Assembly: GCF_013185195.1 (NCBI RefSeq) | Contig: NZ_JAAZWC010000020.1 | Span: 1 to 64,000, forward strand | Origin: Saccharibacillus qingshengii | Lineage (GTDB): Bacteria; Bacillota; Bacilli; Paenibacillales; Paenibacillaceae | DNA length: 64,000 bases | Direction of reading: 5' to 3' | Part shown: positions 8,561 through 16,374 of the stretch, piece after piece | Position numbering within the stretch: position 1 is the stretch's first letter | How the letters are laid out: each line of letters opens with the position of its first letter | Position numbers and translations under genes: made by a program | The notes under the pieces: model-generated | What the model saw: the letters and a program-made list of their open reading frames with translations, nothing else | What the model was told of the DNA's origin: nothing | Database searches by the model: none

Positions 8561-8911
8561 ATGGGTAATATCGAAGAACAAAAGCACGCGGTAACGAAAG
8601 ACGGAGAGGTTCATACGGATAAGGTCGAACAAACGATTGACCGTATCCCTGATGATAAAAAAGACAAAATTTTACAAGACTTCGATTCCTTCAAAAAATA
8701 TTTGCACAACCGGATCAAAATCGGTGAGAGCATCGGACTCGGCGAAGAGCAGTTGGCGAAAGTCGCCGAAAAAGTAGCCGATTACTTGGCCGCTCACGAA
8801 GAGCCGCGCAACAGCGAAGAGAAGCTGCTGCAGGAACTGTGGAAAGTCGGAGATGAAGATCAACGCCACAAACTGGCCCATCTGCTCGTCCGTCTGGCTC
8901 AGTCTTCCTGA
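8561..8911 (+). CDS. DUF3243 family protein
   Basis: The protein has 116 residues, starting at ATG 8561 behind GAGAGGAGCC. The C-terminal 75 residues carry the DUF3243 pattern found in Bacilli: an aromatic start (DFDSFKKYLHNRIKIGESIGL), the helix EEQLAKVAEKVADYLA, then EEPRNSEEKLLQELWKVG and HKLAHLLVRLA. The charged N-terminal 40 residues are extra and variable. No biochemical role is established for the family. It is a single-gene unit between the oxidoreductase and the terminator at 9039. Confidence 0.85.
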   Translation: MGNIEEQKHAVTKDGEVHTDKVEQTIDRIPDDKKDKILQDFDSFKKYLHNRIKIGESIGLGEEQLAKVAEKVADYLAAHEEPRNSEEKLLQELWKVGDEDQRHKLAHLLVRLAQSS

Positions 8912-9038
8912 GGCAGGTCAAGCGGACCTTACGACCGTTTGAGTTTTCCCGAAAGCCCGCAGCCGAACGGCCGCAATCAAAAATCGGATTTCTAACGCAC
9001 ACAGCCTATATGCCACACTAGAGCAGCCGACCGATTTT

Positions 9039-9077
9039 GGGAAAACCTTCCGGAAGTATTGGGGGGTTTTCCTTTTT
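9039..9077 (+). terminator. Rho-independent terminator before the HscC operon
   Basis: GGAAAACC pairs with GGTTTTCC across a 17-base loop and is followed by TTTTT. The rest of the 267-base gap (8912-9178) shows no other clear element. Confidence 0.78.
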
Positions 9078-9178
9078 GCGTTTAACATAGATGAAAAGAG
9101 TAGATAACGAAAAAGTACGGCCGATATAACCGATTATAAAAGATAAAGCAAAAATAACCGAAGAGCGAGGTGAACAGA

Positions 9179-10879
9179 GTGCCGATTATCGGAATCGATC
9201 TGGGAACGACAAACAGTTTGGCATCTTATCGAACGGAAGAAGGAAGTACACTCATTCCGAATGCGCTCGGAAACGTGCTGACGCCTTCGGTGGTGGGCGT
9301 AGACGATAACGGGCAGATTCTGACAGGCGAAATCGCAAGGGAACGTTTGGTCACGCATCCCGACAAAACCGCTGCGTTGTTCAAACGATACATAGGTACA
9401 GACCGGCGCTATAAGCTGGGCGAGCACGAATTTTCTCCGGAAGATTTGTCTGCTTTTATTCTTCGTTCGCTCAAACAGGATGCGGAAGCTCTCCTGGGCG
9501 AACCCGTGGAAGAAGCGGTTATCAGCGTCCCCGCCTACTTTAACGATATCCAGAGAAGAGCGACCAAACGGGCCGGCGAACTGGCGGGCCTGCGGGTCGA
9601 GCGGCTGATCAACGAACCGACCGCTGCGGCTGTCGCCTACGGGCTTCACCTGGAGCAGGAAGAAAGCCAGTTTCTCGTGTTCGACCTGGGAGGGGGAACC
9701 TTCGACGTCTCCATTCTCGATATGTTCGAAGGCGTAATGGAAGTCAAATCCGTAGCCGGGGATGCTTTTCTGGGCGGCGAGGATTTCACGGACATGCTGA
9801 TCGCCCGCTTCCTCGAACATTTTGAACTGGACGAAGATCGGCTGGACAACCGGACGATGGCCGGACTTCGCAAACAGGCCGAGCAGGGCAAGCGTCTGCT
9901 GACGATGCAGCAGGATGCCAAGCTGTCCTGCACCGTGGACGGCGAGACGTACGAATGGACGATTGACCGAGGCTTGTTCGACCATCTGGCCAAGCCGCTG
10001 CTGAACCGTCTGCGCCATCCGGTGGAACGGGCTTTGAAAGACGCTTCGCTCAGCCCGCGTGAGCTGAACGAGATCATCCTGGTCGGAGGAGCCACCCGGA
10101 TGCCGCTGATCTATTCGTTTGCCGCCCGTTTGTTCGGACGTTTTCCGGCGGCGCGCATTCATCCGGACGAGACGGTAGCGATCGGCGCGGGGATTGTGGC
10201 CGCCATGAAAGAGCGCCGGGAAGAACTGAAAGAAGTCGTCCTGACCGACATCTGCCCGTATACCCTGGGAACGATGGTTACGGTCAAAAACGGAGACGGC
10301 GGCTATGACGGCGGACACTTTTACCCGATTATCGAACGGCACACCGTCATTCCGGCCAGCCGGGTGGAACGCTTCTATACCGTAACCGACGACCAAAAAA
10401 CGATTCGTATCGAAATTTATCAGGGCGAGAACCGCCTGACGCGCAACAATATCAAGCTGGGGCAGCTGGAGATTCCCGTACCGGGCGGCCGTGCAGGCGC
10501 CCAGGCGGTCGATATTCGTTTTACCTACGATATCAACGGTATACTCGAAGTGGAAGTGACCACACTCTCCACCAGCGAGACGCATCGTCTTCTGATTCGC
10601 GAAGATGCCAGCGGGATGTCGATGGAAGAAGTCGAAAAGCGATTCCTGGAATTGGAAGCGATTAAAGTCCATCCCCGCGATAAGTCCGAGAACCGTCTGC
10701 TGCTTGCACGCGGCGACCGGATCTATGAAGAGTCGCTGGGCAGTAATCGGACCCGCATCGCGGGAGCGCTGCGTCGTTTCGAGACGGTTCTGAGCCGTCA
10801 GGATGAACGCGAGATTCGCAAAGAAGCGGGAATGTTGAAAGAACTGCTGGAGCTGGCGGAAAAGCAGCCGGAGGAATGA
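9179..10879 (+). CDS. hscC: HscC-type Hsp70 chaperone
   Basis: The protein has 566 residues, close to E. coli HscC (about 556) and shorter than DnaK (about 610-640) because the C-terminal lid is reduced. I chose GTG 9179: a GAGGTGA site lies five bases upstream and overlaps the alternative GTG at 9170. Hsp70 signatures are complete: IIGIDLGTTNS at residue 3, VFDLGGGTFDVSILD near 167 and ILVGGATRMPL near 303. The substrate-binding domain runs from about 370 to 500. It should be a cytoplasmic ATPase that binds peptides under control of a J-protein, and the next gene, two bases on, encodes one. Its specificity probably differs from the general DnaK. Confidence 0.88.
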   Translation: MPIIGIDLGTTNSLASYRTEEGSTLIPNALGNVLTPSVVGVDDNGQILTGEIARERLVTHPDKTAALFKRYIGTDRRYKLGEHEFSPEDLSAFILRSLKQDAEALLGEPVEEAVISVPAYFNDIQRRATKRAGELAGLRVERLINEPTAAAVAYGLHLEQEESQFLVFDLGGGTFDVSILDMFEGVMEVKSVAGDAFLGGEDFTDMLIARFLEHFELDEDRLDNRTMAGLRKQAEQGKRLLTMQQDAKLSCTVDGETYEWTIDRGLFDHLAKPLLNRLRHPVERALKDASLSPRELNEIILVGGATRMPLIYSFAARLFGRFPAARIHPDETVAIGAGIVAAMKERREELKEVVLTDICPYTLGTMVTVKNGDGGYDGGHFYPIIERHTVIPASRVERFYTVTDDQKTIRIEIYQGENRLTRNNIKLGQLEIPVPGGRAGAQAVDIRFTYDINGILEVEVTTLSTSETHRLLIREDASGMSMEEVEKRFLELEAIKVHPRDKSENRLLLARGDRIYEESLGSNRTRIAGALRRFETVLSRQDEREIRKEAGMLKELLELAEKQPEE

Positions 10880-10880
10880 T

Positions 10881-13361
10881 ATGAATATTTGGTCCATGCT
10901 GGGCATTGAACCGACGTCCGAAATCAAAGCGATTAAGCGGGCTTATGCCCGCCGATTGAAAGAATGCCATCCGGAAGAAAACCCGGAAGGGTTCCAGCGG
11001 ATCCGCCAGTCCTACGAGATGGCGCTCGAAGAAGCGAAGCGTCTTGCGGAGCCGGGCGGCAGCGCTTCGCTCAGCAAAGCCGAGCTGCAGGGATTGAGAA
11101 ATCCGGAACCGGCGGCGGCCGAAACCGGACCGGAATCGCCCGTCATGCTGTTTATGCGCCGCTGCGAAGACATTTATACGGAGATCGAGAAACGGATCGA
11201 TCCCGATACCTGGCAGGAACTGCTCGACGACGAGCTGTTCTGGCCGATAGAAGTCCGGGAACGTATCGGGCGCGATTTGTTCGGATTCTTGTTGAAACAT
11301 CCGTTCCTGCCTCAGAGCGTGCTGCATCTGCTGGATCGCCATTTCGAATGGACGGCCAGAGAAAGACGGCTCGGCGACGAGTACGAGCAGGCGGAAGTCG
11401 GTTTGTTTATGGAGCGCTTCAACAGTTTTTGGGAGCTTCGTTATGACCGGCTGGTCGCCGAAGAACCTTACGATTACGACGCGTTCCTTCGCTTTCGGGA
11501 ACAGGCCCATTATGCGCTGGTGCTGAACGATCTGGACCTTGCGGAAAAAGCGCTCAAAGGCGCCGCGCTGCTGAATAATCGGGAGCCCGACTGCCTTCGG
11601 TTGATCGCTCTTTTTTATATGCGCAAAGAAGAGATGCGTTCGGCGCTGCAGGTGCTGGACCAGTGGGTAAAAGAAGAGCCCGAAGAGCCGGAAGCCCGCT
11701 TGATGCGGGGGGAAGCACTGCGGCGAGACGGAAATCCGACTCTTGCGCTGACCGAATACGAACAGCTGTTGAAACGGCTCCCCGGCAGTATTCATGCACT
11801 GAGCGGAATCGCGGCCTGCAAGGAAGAGCTGGATCTACCCTGGGAAGCGAAAAAAGTGTACGAAGAGCTGTGTGCGCGTTATCCGGAAGACCTGGAAGCG
11901 CAGATCCGGCTGCTGATGCTCAACGACAGGCTTGCAGGCAATCTGACGCCAAACGCCCAGCCGGATCGCAGCGAGATTTATACGCTGGCCGAACTGTATC
12001 TGGATACCGGCCGCGAAAAAGAATGTGCCGAGATGCTGCTGGAAGCCGAGAGCGGCCAGACGCTGAGCGCCGAGTTGAATTTTCTGCTCGGCAAGGCCCT
12101 GGGGAAGCTGGAACGTTATGCGGAGAGCGAAGAACGGCTGACCCGGGCGATTCGGCAGACGGAATCCCAGCCGCCCAAACAGGCGGATATTCTGAAGCTG
12201 CGGGGACTGATTCGGATCGCGCTGGAACGTTTTGAAGAAGCGCGCCTTGATCTCAGGCAGGTTCTGCTGCTGAAACCGTCCGATCCCGAGGCCCTGTACT
12301 GGTTCGGCGAATCTCTTCGCATGGAAGGGAACTATGAAGAAGCGCTCCAACTGCTGAACCATGCTTTGGAGCTGTCTTCGCAGTGGTATTACCATTCGGC
12401 CCGAGGCGACTGTTTCTATTCGCTGCGCCGTTATCCGGAAGCGCTGCTCGATTATCTGCGGGTGATCCAGTATGACCGGACGCTGAAGGAACCTTGGTTC
12501 CGGGTCGGTTACTGTTTCCTGCGGATCGGCGATTATGCGCATGGGCTGGAGTATCTGAATGAAGCCAAAGAGCGGGGATTTCCGGAAGCCGTTCTGCTGC
12601 TGATGGCCGAAGCGCATTTTCGCGCCGGGGAATTCGAGCAGGCGGTGTCCATGGTCGGCCGTTATAACCGGGAGCGACCCAAAGAATATTACGGCCGTAT
12701 CGTGGAAGGGGATATGTACCGCTCATCGGGCCGGGGAGCAGAAGCGCTCACCTGTTACCGGGAAGCCGAGCGGATTGCGCCGCTGGAGTATCTGCCTGCC
12801 CGGCTTGCGGCGGAGATGCTGCTCCGCGCAAACCGCGCTGCCGAAGCCCAGCAAAGCCTTGCAGCGCTGATGCAGCGGCATCCTGCACGGGGTTGGGCGT
12901 ATTTGCAGCAGATTCGCCTGCTTATTTCCGAGCAGCGCTGGGAAGAAGCCGAATCGTCTATCGTTCGCTATACGGATCAAATCGATCCCAAAGAACAGGA
13001 TCCTCTGATTCTGCTGTACGGCGGATATATCCTGTTTCGTCTGGACCAGTACGAACAGGCCGCCGAATTCTTCGAAGCGGCCTGCCAGGTCGGCCTGCAG
13101 CATGAAGCGGCAGAGTACCTGATTCGCTGCTGGGTGGCCATGGGGCGTTATGAACAAGCGGAGGAACTTGCGGTCGAAGCCGCATCCTCCGGCGGGGAAC
13201 GTCCGATGCTGACGGAAATCGCCCGGGTTCTGCAGCAGTATTCTTCCCGCAGATGGAAGCTGCTGCGCCGAACGCGCGGGCCTGAACTGCCTGATGTCGA
13301 GGCGCAGCCCGCCCTGCCCGAACCGGCCGGCGAGCCGCTGCCGGAGATTCACGGCTTTTGA
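10881..13361 (+). CDS. J-domain protein with long TPR array (HscC partner)
   Basis: The protein has 826 residues. ATG 10881 lies one base past the hscC stop, with GGAGG in the end of hscC, so translation is probably coupled. Residues 1-55 form a J-like domain: NIWSMLGIEPTSEIKAIKRAYARRLKECHPEENPEGFQRI. The loop reads HPE, not the classical HPD. HPE-D/E-PEGFQ is what I recall for the DjlB/DjlC type, so it is likely functional with HscC. From about residue 200 to 790 there are repeated 34-residue helical pairs with TPR spacing (for example ALYWFGESLRMEGNYEEAL). They make a long solenoid for client or partner binding. No signal peptide or membrane segment is seen, so it is cytoplasmic. Confidence 0.85.
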   Translation: MNIWSMLGIEPTSEIKAIKRAYARRLKECHPEENPEGFQRIRQSYEMALEEAKRLAEPGGSASLSKAELQGLRNPEPAAAETGPESPVMLFMRRCEDIYTEIEKRIDPDTWQELLDDELFWPIEVRERIGRDLFGFLLKHPFLPQSVLHLLDRHFEWTARERRLGDEYEQAEVGLFMERFNSFWELRYDRLVAEEPYDYDAFLRFREQAHYALVLNDLDLAEKALKGAALLNNREPDCLRLIALFYMRKEEMRSALQVLDQWVKEEPEEPEARLMRGEALRRDGNPTLALTEYEQLLKRLPGSIHALSGIAACKEELDLPWEAKKVYEELCARYPEDLEAQIRLLMLNDRLAGNLTPNAQPDRSEIYTLAELYLDTGREKECAEMLLEAESGQTLSAELNFLLGKALGKLERYAESEERLTRAIRQTESQPPKQADILKLRGLIRIALERFEEARLDLRQVLLLKPSDPEALYWFGESLRMEGNYEEALQLLNHALELSSQWYYHSARGDCFYSLRRYPEALLDYLRVIQYDRTLKEPWFRVGYCFLRIGDYAHGLEYLNEAKERGFPEAVLLLMAEAHFRAGEFEQAVSMVGRYNRERPKEYYGRIVEGDMYRSSGRGAEALTCYREAERIAPLEYLPARLAAEMLLRANRAAEAQQSLAALMQRHPARGWAYLQQIRLLISEQRWEEAESSIVRYTDQIDPKEQDPLILLYGGYILFRLDQYEQAAEFFEAACQVGLQHEAAEYLIRCWVAMGRYEQAEELAVEAASSGGERPMLTEIARVLQQYSSRRWKLLRRTRGPELPDVEAQPALPEPAGEPLPEIHGF

Positions 13362-13378
13362 AGAAAGGAGCTGCCGCG

Positions 13379-14077
13379 ATGGAGACGCTGCGCCTAAGAG
13401 GAACGGACGAACAGAATCTGCGCGCTTTTGCGATTGGCGCCGTATTGTTTCAAATGAACGGCCTGCTCGAAGAAACGGGATTTGCTTGGCCCACTGCACG
13501 CAGGGAAGAACTTCGCAAGCTTTTGTCCCATACGTGGTCGGTCAAAGACGAAGAATCGCTGCACCGGCATCTGAACTGGCTGCTGGAAGAAGGCGGACAG
13601 GCTTCGTACCGCAAGACCGAGATGTTTCTCGGCGCTTTGTCGTTCAAAGACCGGGAACGCTACTTCGACCGCCTGAGCAGCAATGCCGCTTTGTATAACC
13701 ACGCCCGCCTCGTTCAGATGTACACAGGCAAGCTTCCACGGGCCGGAATCGCGGCTTGGGACCTGGGGCAGTACGTATTCATCTGCCGCACCGCCCATTC
13801 TGCGGGTTGGCTCGAAGGCGAACATGCCCTCGAATTAGCGAAAGCGGCTTCGCAGAAAGCCCAGAGCCTGTATCGCGACTGGTCCGAATATGCCGCAGCC
13901 TACTTGGCGGGACGGCAGATTTGGACCAACCAGCCTTCCGCCGAAGCGGCCAAACCTTATGTCGTCTGCGTATCCAAGCTTTTGACCGATCCGCGCAGTC
14001 TGTGGAAACGTTTGGAATGGGGCATGCCGCTGGGAACAGTTTCCGAAGAAAATGACAAACTTGACGCACGGAATTGA
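13379..14077 (+). CDS. DUF1266 domain protein of the HscC operon
   Basis: The protein has 232 residues, starting at ATG 13379 behind AAAGGAG; the TTG at 13358 overlaps the previous gene and has no site. The central and C-terminal parts match the DUF1266 pattern: NWLLEEGG near 71, IAAWDLGQYVFICRTAHSAGWL near 130, then SLYRDWSEYAAAYLAGRQIW. Family members in enterobacteria (YbeR, YbeU) are encoded beside djlB, djlC and hscC, so the same trio appears here in a Firmicute. The function is unknown; an accessory or client of the HscC chaperone is an inference from gene order. Confidence 0.8.
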   Translation: METLRLRGTDEQNLRAFAIGAVLFQMNGLLEETGFAWPTARREELRKLLSHTWSVKDEESLHRHLNWLLEEGGQASYRKTEMFLGALSFKDRERYFDRLSSNAALYNHARLVQMYTGKLPRAGIAAWDLGQYVFICRTAHSAGWLEGEHALELAKAASQKAQSLYRDWSEYAAAYLAGRQIWTNQPSAEAAKPYVVCVSKLLTDPRSLWKRLEWGMPLGTVSEENDKLDARN

Positions 14078-14089
14078 GTATTATATAGT
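14061..14089 (+). promoter_or_regulatory. Sigma-A promoter of the 14145 nitroreductase
   Basis: TTGACG (14061-14066), a 17-base spacer and TATAGT (14084-14089) overlap the end of the DUF1266 gene. Confidence 0.7.
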
Positions 14090-14144
14090 TTATTACGAAA
14101 AGTTATAAAAATACTTTCGTGACCCGATCAAGGAGGCCTTTACC

Positions 14145-14747
14145 GTGGCAAAAGAATTTTTCGAAGCTTTGAAATCCAGACGTTCCATTTATGCAATCGG
14201 CAAAGACGTAACCGTAAGCGAAGCGAAGATTCAGGAAATCGTGGAAGAAGCGGTCAAGTATACGCCAACTTCGTTTAACTCCCAGACTTCCCGCGCTGTG
14301 GTTCTGTTTGGCGAACAGCATGAGAAATTGTGGGACCTTACTTTGGGCGAATTGAAAAAAGTGGCTGTGTCCGAAGAAGCTTTTGCCGGAACCACCGACA
14401 AAATCAATTCGTTCAAAAGCGGCTGCGGTACGGTTCTGTTTTTTGAAGACCAGGACATCGTAAAAAACCTGCAGAACCAATTTGCTCTGTATGCCGATAA
14501 CTTCCCGATCTGGGCCGACCAATCTTCGGGTATGCTGCAGCTTGTCGTATGGACGGCGCTGAGCGACGAAGGACTCGGAGCTACGCTTCAGCATTACAAC
14601 CCGCTGATCGACGCCGGCGTCCAGGAAGCCTGGAACCTGCCTTCGAGCTGGCTGCTGAGAGCCCAAATGCCTTTCGGAGCGCCTCTTGCCCCGGCCGGAG
14701 AAAAGACGTTCCAACCGGTCGAGGAACGCGTTAAAGTGTTCAAATAA
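14145..14747 (+). CDS. Nitroreductase family protein (Frm2/Hbn1-like)
   Basis: The protein has 200 residues and uses GTG 14145 behind CAAGGAGG. It begins with FFEALKSRRSIYAIGKD, the FMN-phosphate motif. Further on are YTPTSFNSQTSRAVVLFG and IWADQSSGMLQLVVWTALSDEGLGATLQHYN, features of the fungal Frm2/Hbn1-type branch found in many Bacilli. The likely role is NAD(P)H-dependent reduction of nitro compounds or quinones in the cytosol, linked in other organisms to oxidative and lipid stress. It is monocistronic between its own promoter and the terminator at 14791. Confidence 0.86.
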   Translation: MAKEFFEALKSRRSIYAIGKDVTVSEAKIQEIVEEAVKYTPTSFNSQTSRAVVLFGEQHEKLWDLTLGELKKVAVSEEAFAGTTDKINSFKSGCGTVLFFEDQDIVKNLQNQFALYADNFPIWADQSSGMLQLVVWTALSDEGLGATLQHYNPLIDAGVQEAWNLPSSWLLRAQMPFGAPLAPAGEKTFQPVEERVKVFK

Positions 14748-14790
14748 GAAGGCTGCGGATCGATGATATCCATAACGAATCCAAACGGAA

Positions 14791-14821
14791 AGAAGCGGGC
14801 TTGCGAGTCCGCTTCTTTTTT
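14791..14821 (+). terminator. Rho-independent terminator
   Basis: AGAAGCGG and CCGCTTCT enclose a 10-base loop and are followed by a T-tract. Confidence 0.87.
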
Positions 14822-14963
14822 GATGCGCGGTCGCGGAAGAGGTCTGCCTGCTGAATCCCCTTTCAAATAAGTCAATATTGTAAGAACATCTTTATCGGTT
14901 CGACACTCTTTGATTAACACCAGGTCCTATAATGAAAATATAAAGGAAATTCAAGAAATCAGT

Positions 14964-15012
14964 TTGTGCAAGCAAGCTTTAGGGTAATAAGACTTACCGA
15001 GAACTTGCACAA
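14964..15012 (+). repeat. Nested inverted repeats in the leader of the secreted-protein gene
   Basis: TTGTGCAAG (14964-14972) and CTTGCACAA (15004-15012) are perfect 9-base arms. Inside them GGTAA and TTACC form a second stem. A TATAAT -10 box (14928-14933) lies just upstream, so the structure would fall in the 5' leader. No T-tract follows, so it is not an ordinary terminator. Confidence 0.6.
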
Positions 15013-15041
15013 CAAGGGACCTCTGAAAGGGGAGAACAACA

Positions 15042-15608
15042 ATGAAAAAGACAACAATCGGCATGATCGGTACAGGTATTCTGGCCTTTATGATCGGATT
15101 TGGATACTTCCCTGCTTCTAGCGTAGTCACTCCGGCTTCTGCCGCTCCGGCAGAACAAACAACCGGTACCAGCGACGAAACATCGACGGAACAAACATAT
15201 ACGATCTTTATCAACTCGGTTGAAAAAGATGCAAACGGCGCAACCCAGCTCGAGACCGACCGAATCGGATGGTATACGGGCGAAGCGGCGAACAAGCTCT
15301 TCCTGAAAGAAAATCCGGACGCAGCCGAAGAAATGGGCGGAGCACCGGACGGTTACTACATCGTGAATAACGATATTACCGAAGTGAAAATGCCGGTCGC
15401 TGCGGATGCGCAGGTTCTGATGCAGATCTACGATCACACCGGCAATTATGAAGACATGGAGATCAACTGGAACGAAGCGATTGGCCTGGACAAATTCGAC
15501 GCCCAGTACAACAATTCGCTTGGCCTGCTTGACCTGAGCGCGTTCCCTTACCATGTGACGGTCAAAGACGGGGTTATCGTGAAGATCGTCCAACAGTATA
15601 TCCCTTAA
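15042..15608 (+). CDS. Secreted hypothetical protein
   Basis: The protein has 188 residues, starting at ATG 15042 behind AAAGGGGAG. It has a classical signal peptide (KKTTIGMIGTGILAFMIGF, then PASAAPA, cleavage near residue 35). A Thr/Ser/Glu-rich linker follows, then a compact domain of about 130 residues without cysteines (QTYTIFINSVEKDANG to VKIVQQYIP). I do not recognise a named family. The domain is acidic and probably folds outside the cell. The gene has its own promoter and a structured leader, and ends at a strong terminator. Confidence 0.78.
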   Translation: MKKTTIGMIGTGILAFMIGFGYFPASSVVTPASAAPAEQTTGTSDETSTEQTYTIFINSVEKDANGATQLETDRIGWYTGEAANKLFLKENPDAAEEMGGAPDGYYIVNNDITEVKMPVAADAQVLMQIYDHTGNYEDMEINWNEAIGLDKFDAQYNNSLGLLDLSAFPYHVTVKDGVIVKIVQQYIP

Positions 15609-15629
15609 ACCGCATCTGCGGCTGCACCG

Positions 15630-15667
15630 AATTCCGGCGGGCTTAGGCCCGACCGGAATTTTTTTTG
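15630..15667 (+). terminator. Rho-independent terminator
   Basis: AATTCCGG-C-GGGC and GGCCC-GA-CCGGAATT pair around a short loop and are followed by seven T. Confidence 0.88.
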
Positions 15668-15711
15668 CGAATGGAGATAACGCTTACAATTTGGGACATA
15701 CAAAAATAGCA

Positions 15712-15740
15712 TTTACACCTTATGCAAATTCTTATATAGT
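15712..15740 (+). promoter_or_regulatory. Promoter of the 60-residue membrane protein gene
   Basis: TTTACA (15712-15717), a 17-base spacer and TATAGT (15735-15740) lie 33 bases before the start codon. Confidence 0.7.
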
Positions 15741-15773
15741 CGTTGTACACGGAATTAGAGGAGGTGGATACGG

Positions 15774-15956
15774 ATGTCTATAAAAGCCAAAGCAGCGGGT
15801 TGTGCGCTGCTGATCGTCGTGTTCGAAGCGGCAGGGGTACGTTCTTTCCTGTATCCCGATTACGTCCAAGCGGTCATGTACAGCGGTGCGGGTCTTGTCC
15901 TTGCCTATTCCGCTGTCCGCGGAGGTTTGCGAAGCCAGGGTCGTTTGGAAAGCTGA
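15774..15956 (+). CDS. Small hydrophobic membrane protein
   Basis: The protein has 60 residues, starting at ATG 15774 behind AGAGGAGGTGG. Two hydrophobic stretches (KAAGCALLIVVFEAAGV, and YVQAVMYSGAGLVLAYSAV) predict one or two membrane helices; the C-terminus is basic. The promoter, ribosome site and terminator are all present, so the gene is real although no family is recognised. Confidence 0.65.
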   Translation: MSIKAKAAGCALLIVVFEAAGVRSFLYPDYVQAVMYSGAGLVLAYSAVRGGLRSQGRLES

Positions 15957-15980
15957 GTCTGTCCTCTGCCCAAAAAGGCA

Positions 15981-16030
15981 CAAAAAGCGTCGTTCATCCT
16001 CAAAACGAGGACGGATGGCGCTTTTTGTAT
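15981..16030 (+). terminator. Rho-independent terminator
   Basis: A 19-20 base stem, with AAAAAGCG and CGCTTTTT at its base and TCCTC and GAGGA at its tip, contains several wobbles and ends in a T-tract. Confidence 0.75.
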
Positions 16031-16075
16031 CGGAGACGGCAGCACATTCCCGAACCGCCCGGTCCGCCGTCAAAT

Positions 16076-16142
16076 ACATGTGGAACCATGTGAATCTTTT
16101 GACGTAATTTTTCTTTACATGTGGGTACGGAAAGGATAGACT
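16076..16142 (+). promoter_or_regulatory. Promoter and direct-repeat operator candidate of the niaP-like gene
   Basis: ACATGTGG occurs at 16076-16083 and again at 16117-16124, 41 bases apart (about four helical turns). The second copy overlaps the -35 TTTACA (16114-16119), which is 17 bases from the -10 TAGACT (16137-16142). A repressor site is likely; a NiaR-type niacin regulator is one possibility by analogy. The rest of the 418-base gap (15957-16374) is a roughly 230-base GC-rich leader in which I recognise no known riboswitch. Confidence 0.45.
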
Positions 16143-16374
16143 ATGAGGCAGACTCGAAAGAGATCCCGGCGCGTGCGCGGGGAGAAAACAAAGAACGTTT
16201 TTCAATGAATTGAGCCCGTTTTCACAAACTCTGTAGACGGAGGGAGAGAAAAAGGGGCGATTCCACGAAGCGGTTCGGCGTTTTTTCCTTGTGCCAGTCT
16301 CGGAGCCGGCGCGTTCATCTCGAACGACGCCGCCTGCAGGCCGCGCCCAATAAGAGGAAATGGGGACACAAAGA

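Noticed and set aside
9134-10927. 597-codon minus-strand frame opposite hscC
   Set aside because: Shadow of a complete Hsp70 gene; it reads across the gene boundary and has no motif or ribosome site.
16143-16374. Known riboswitch or T-box in the long niaP-like leader
   Set aside because: No T-box sequence, SAM, NAD-linked or guanidine-type core could be matched by eye.
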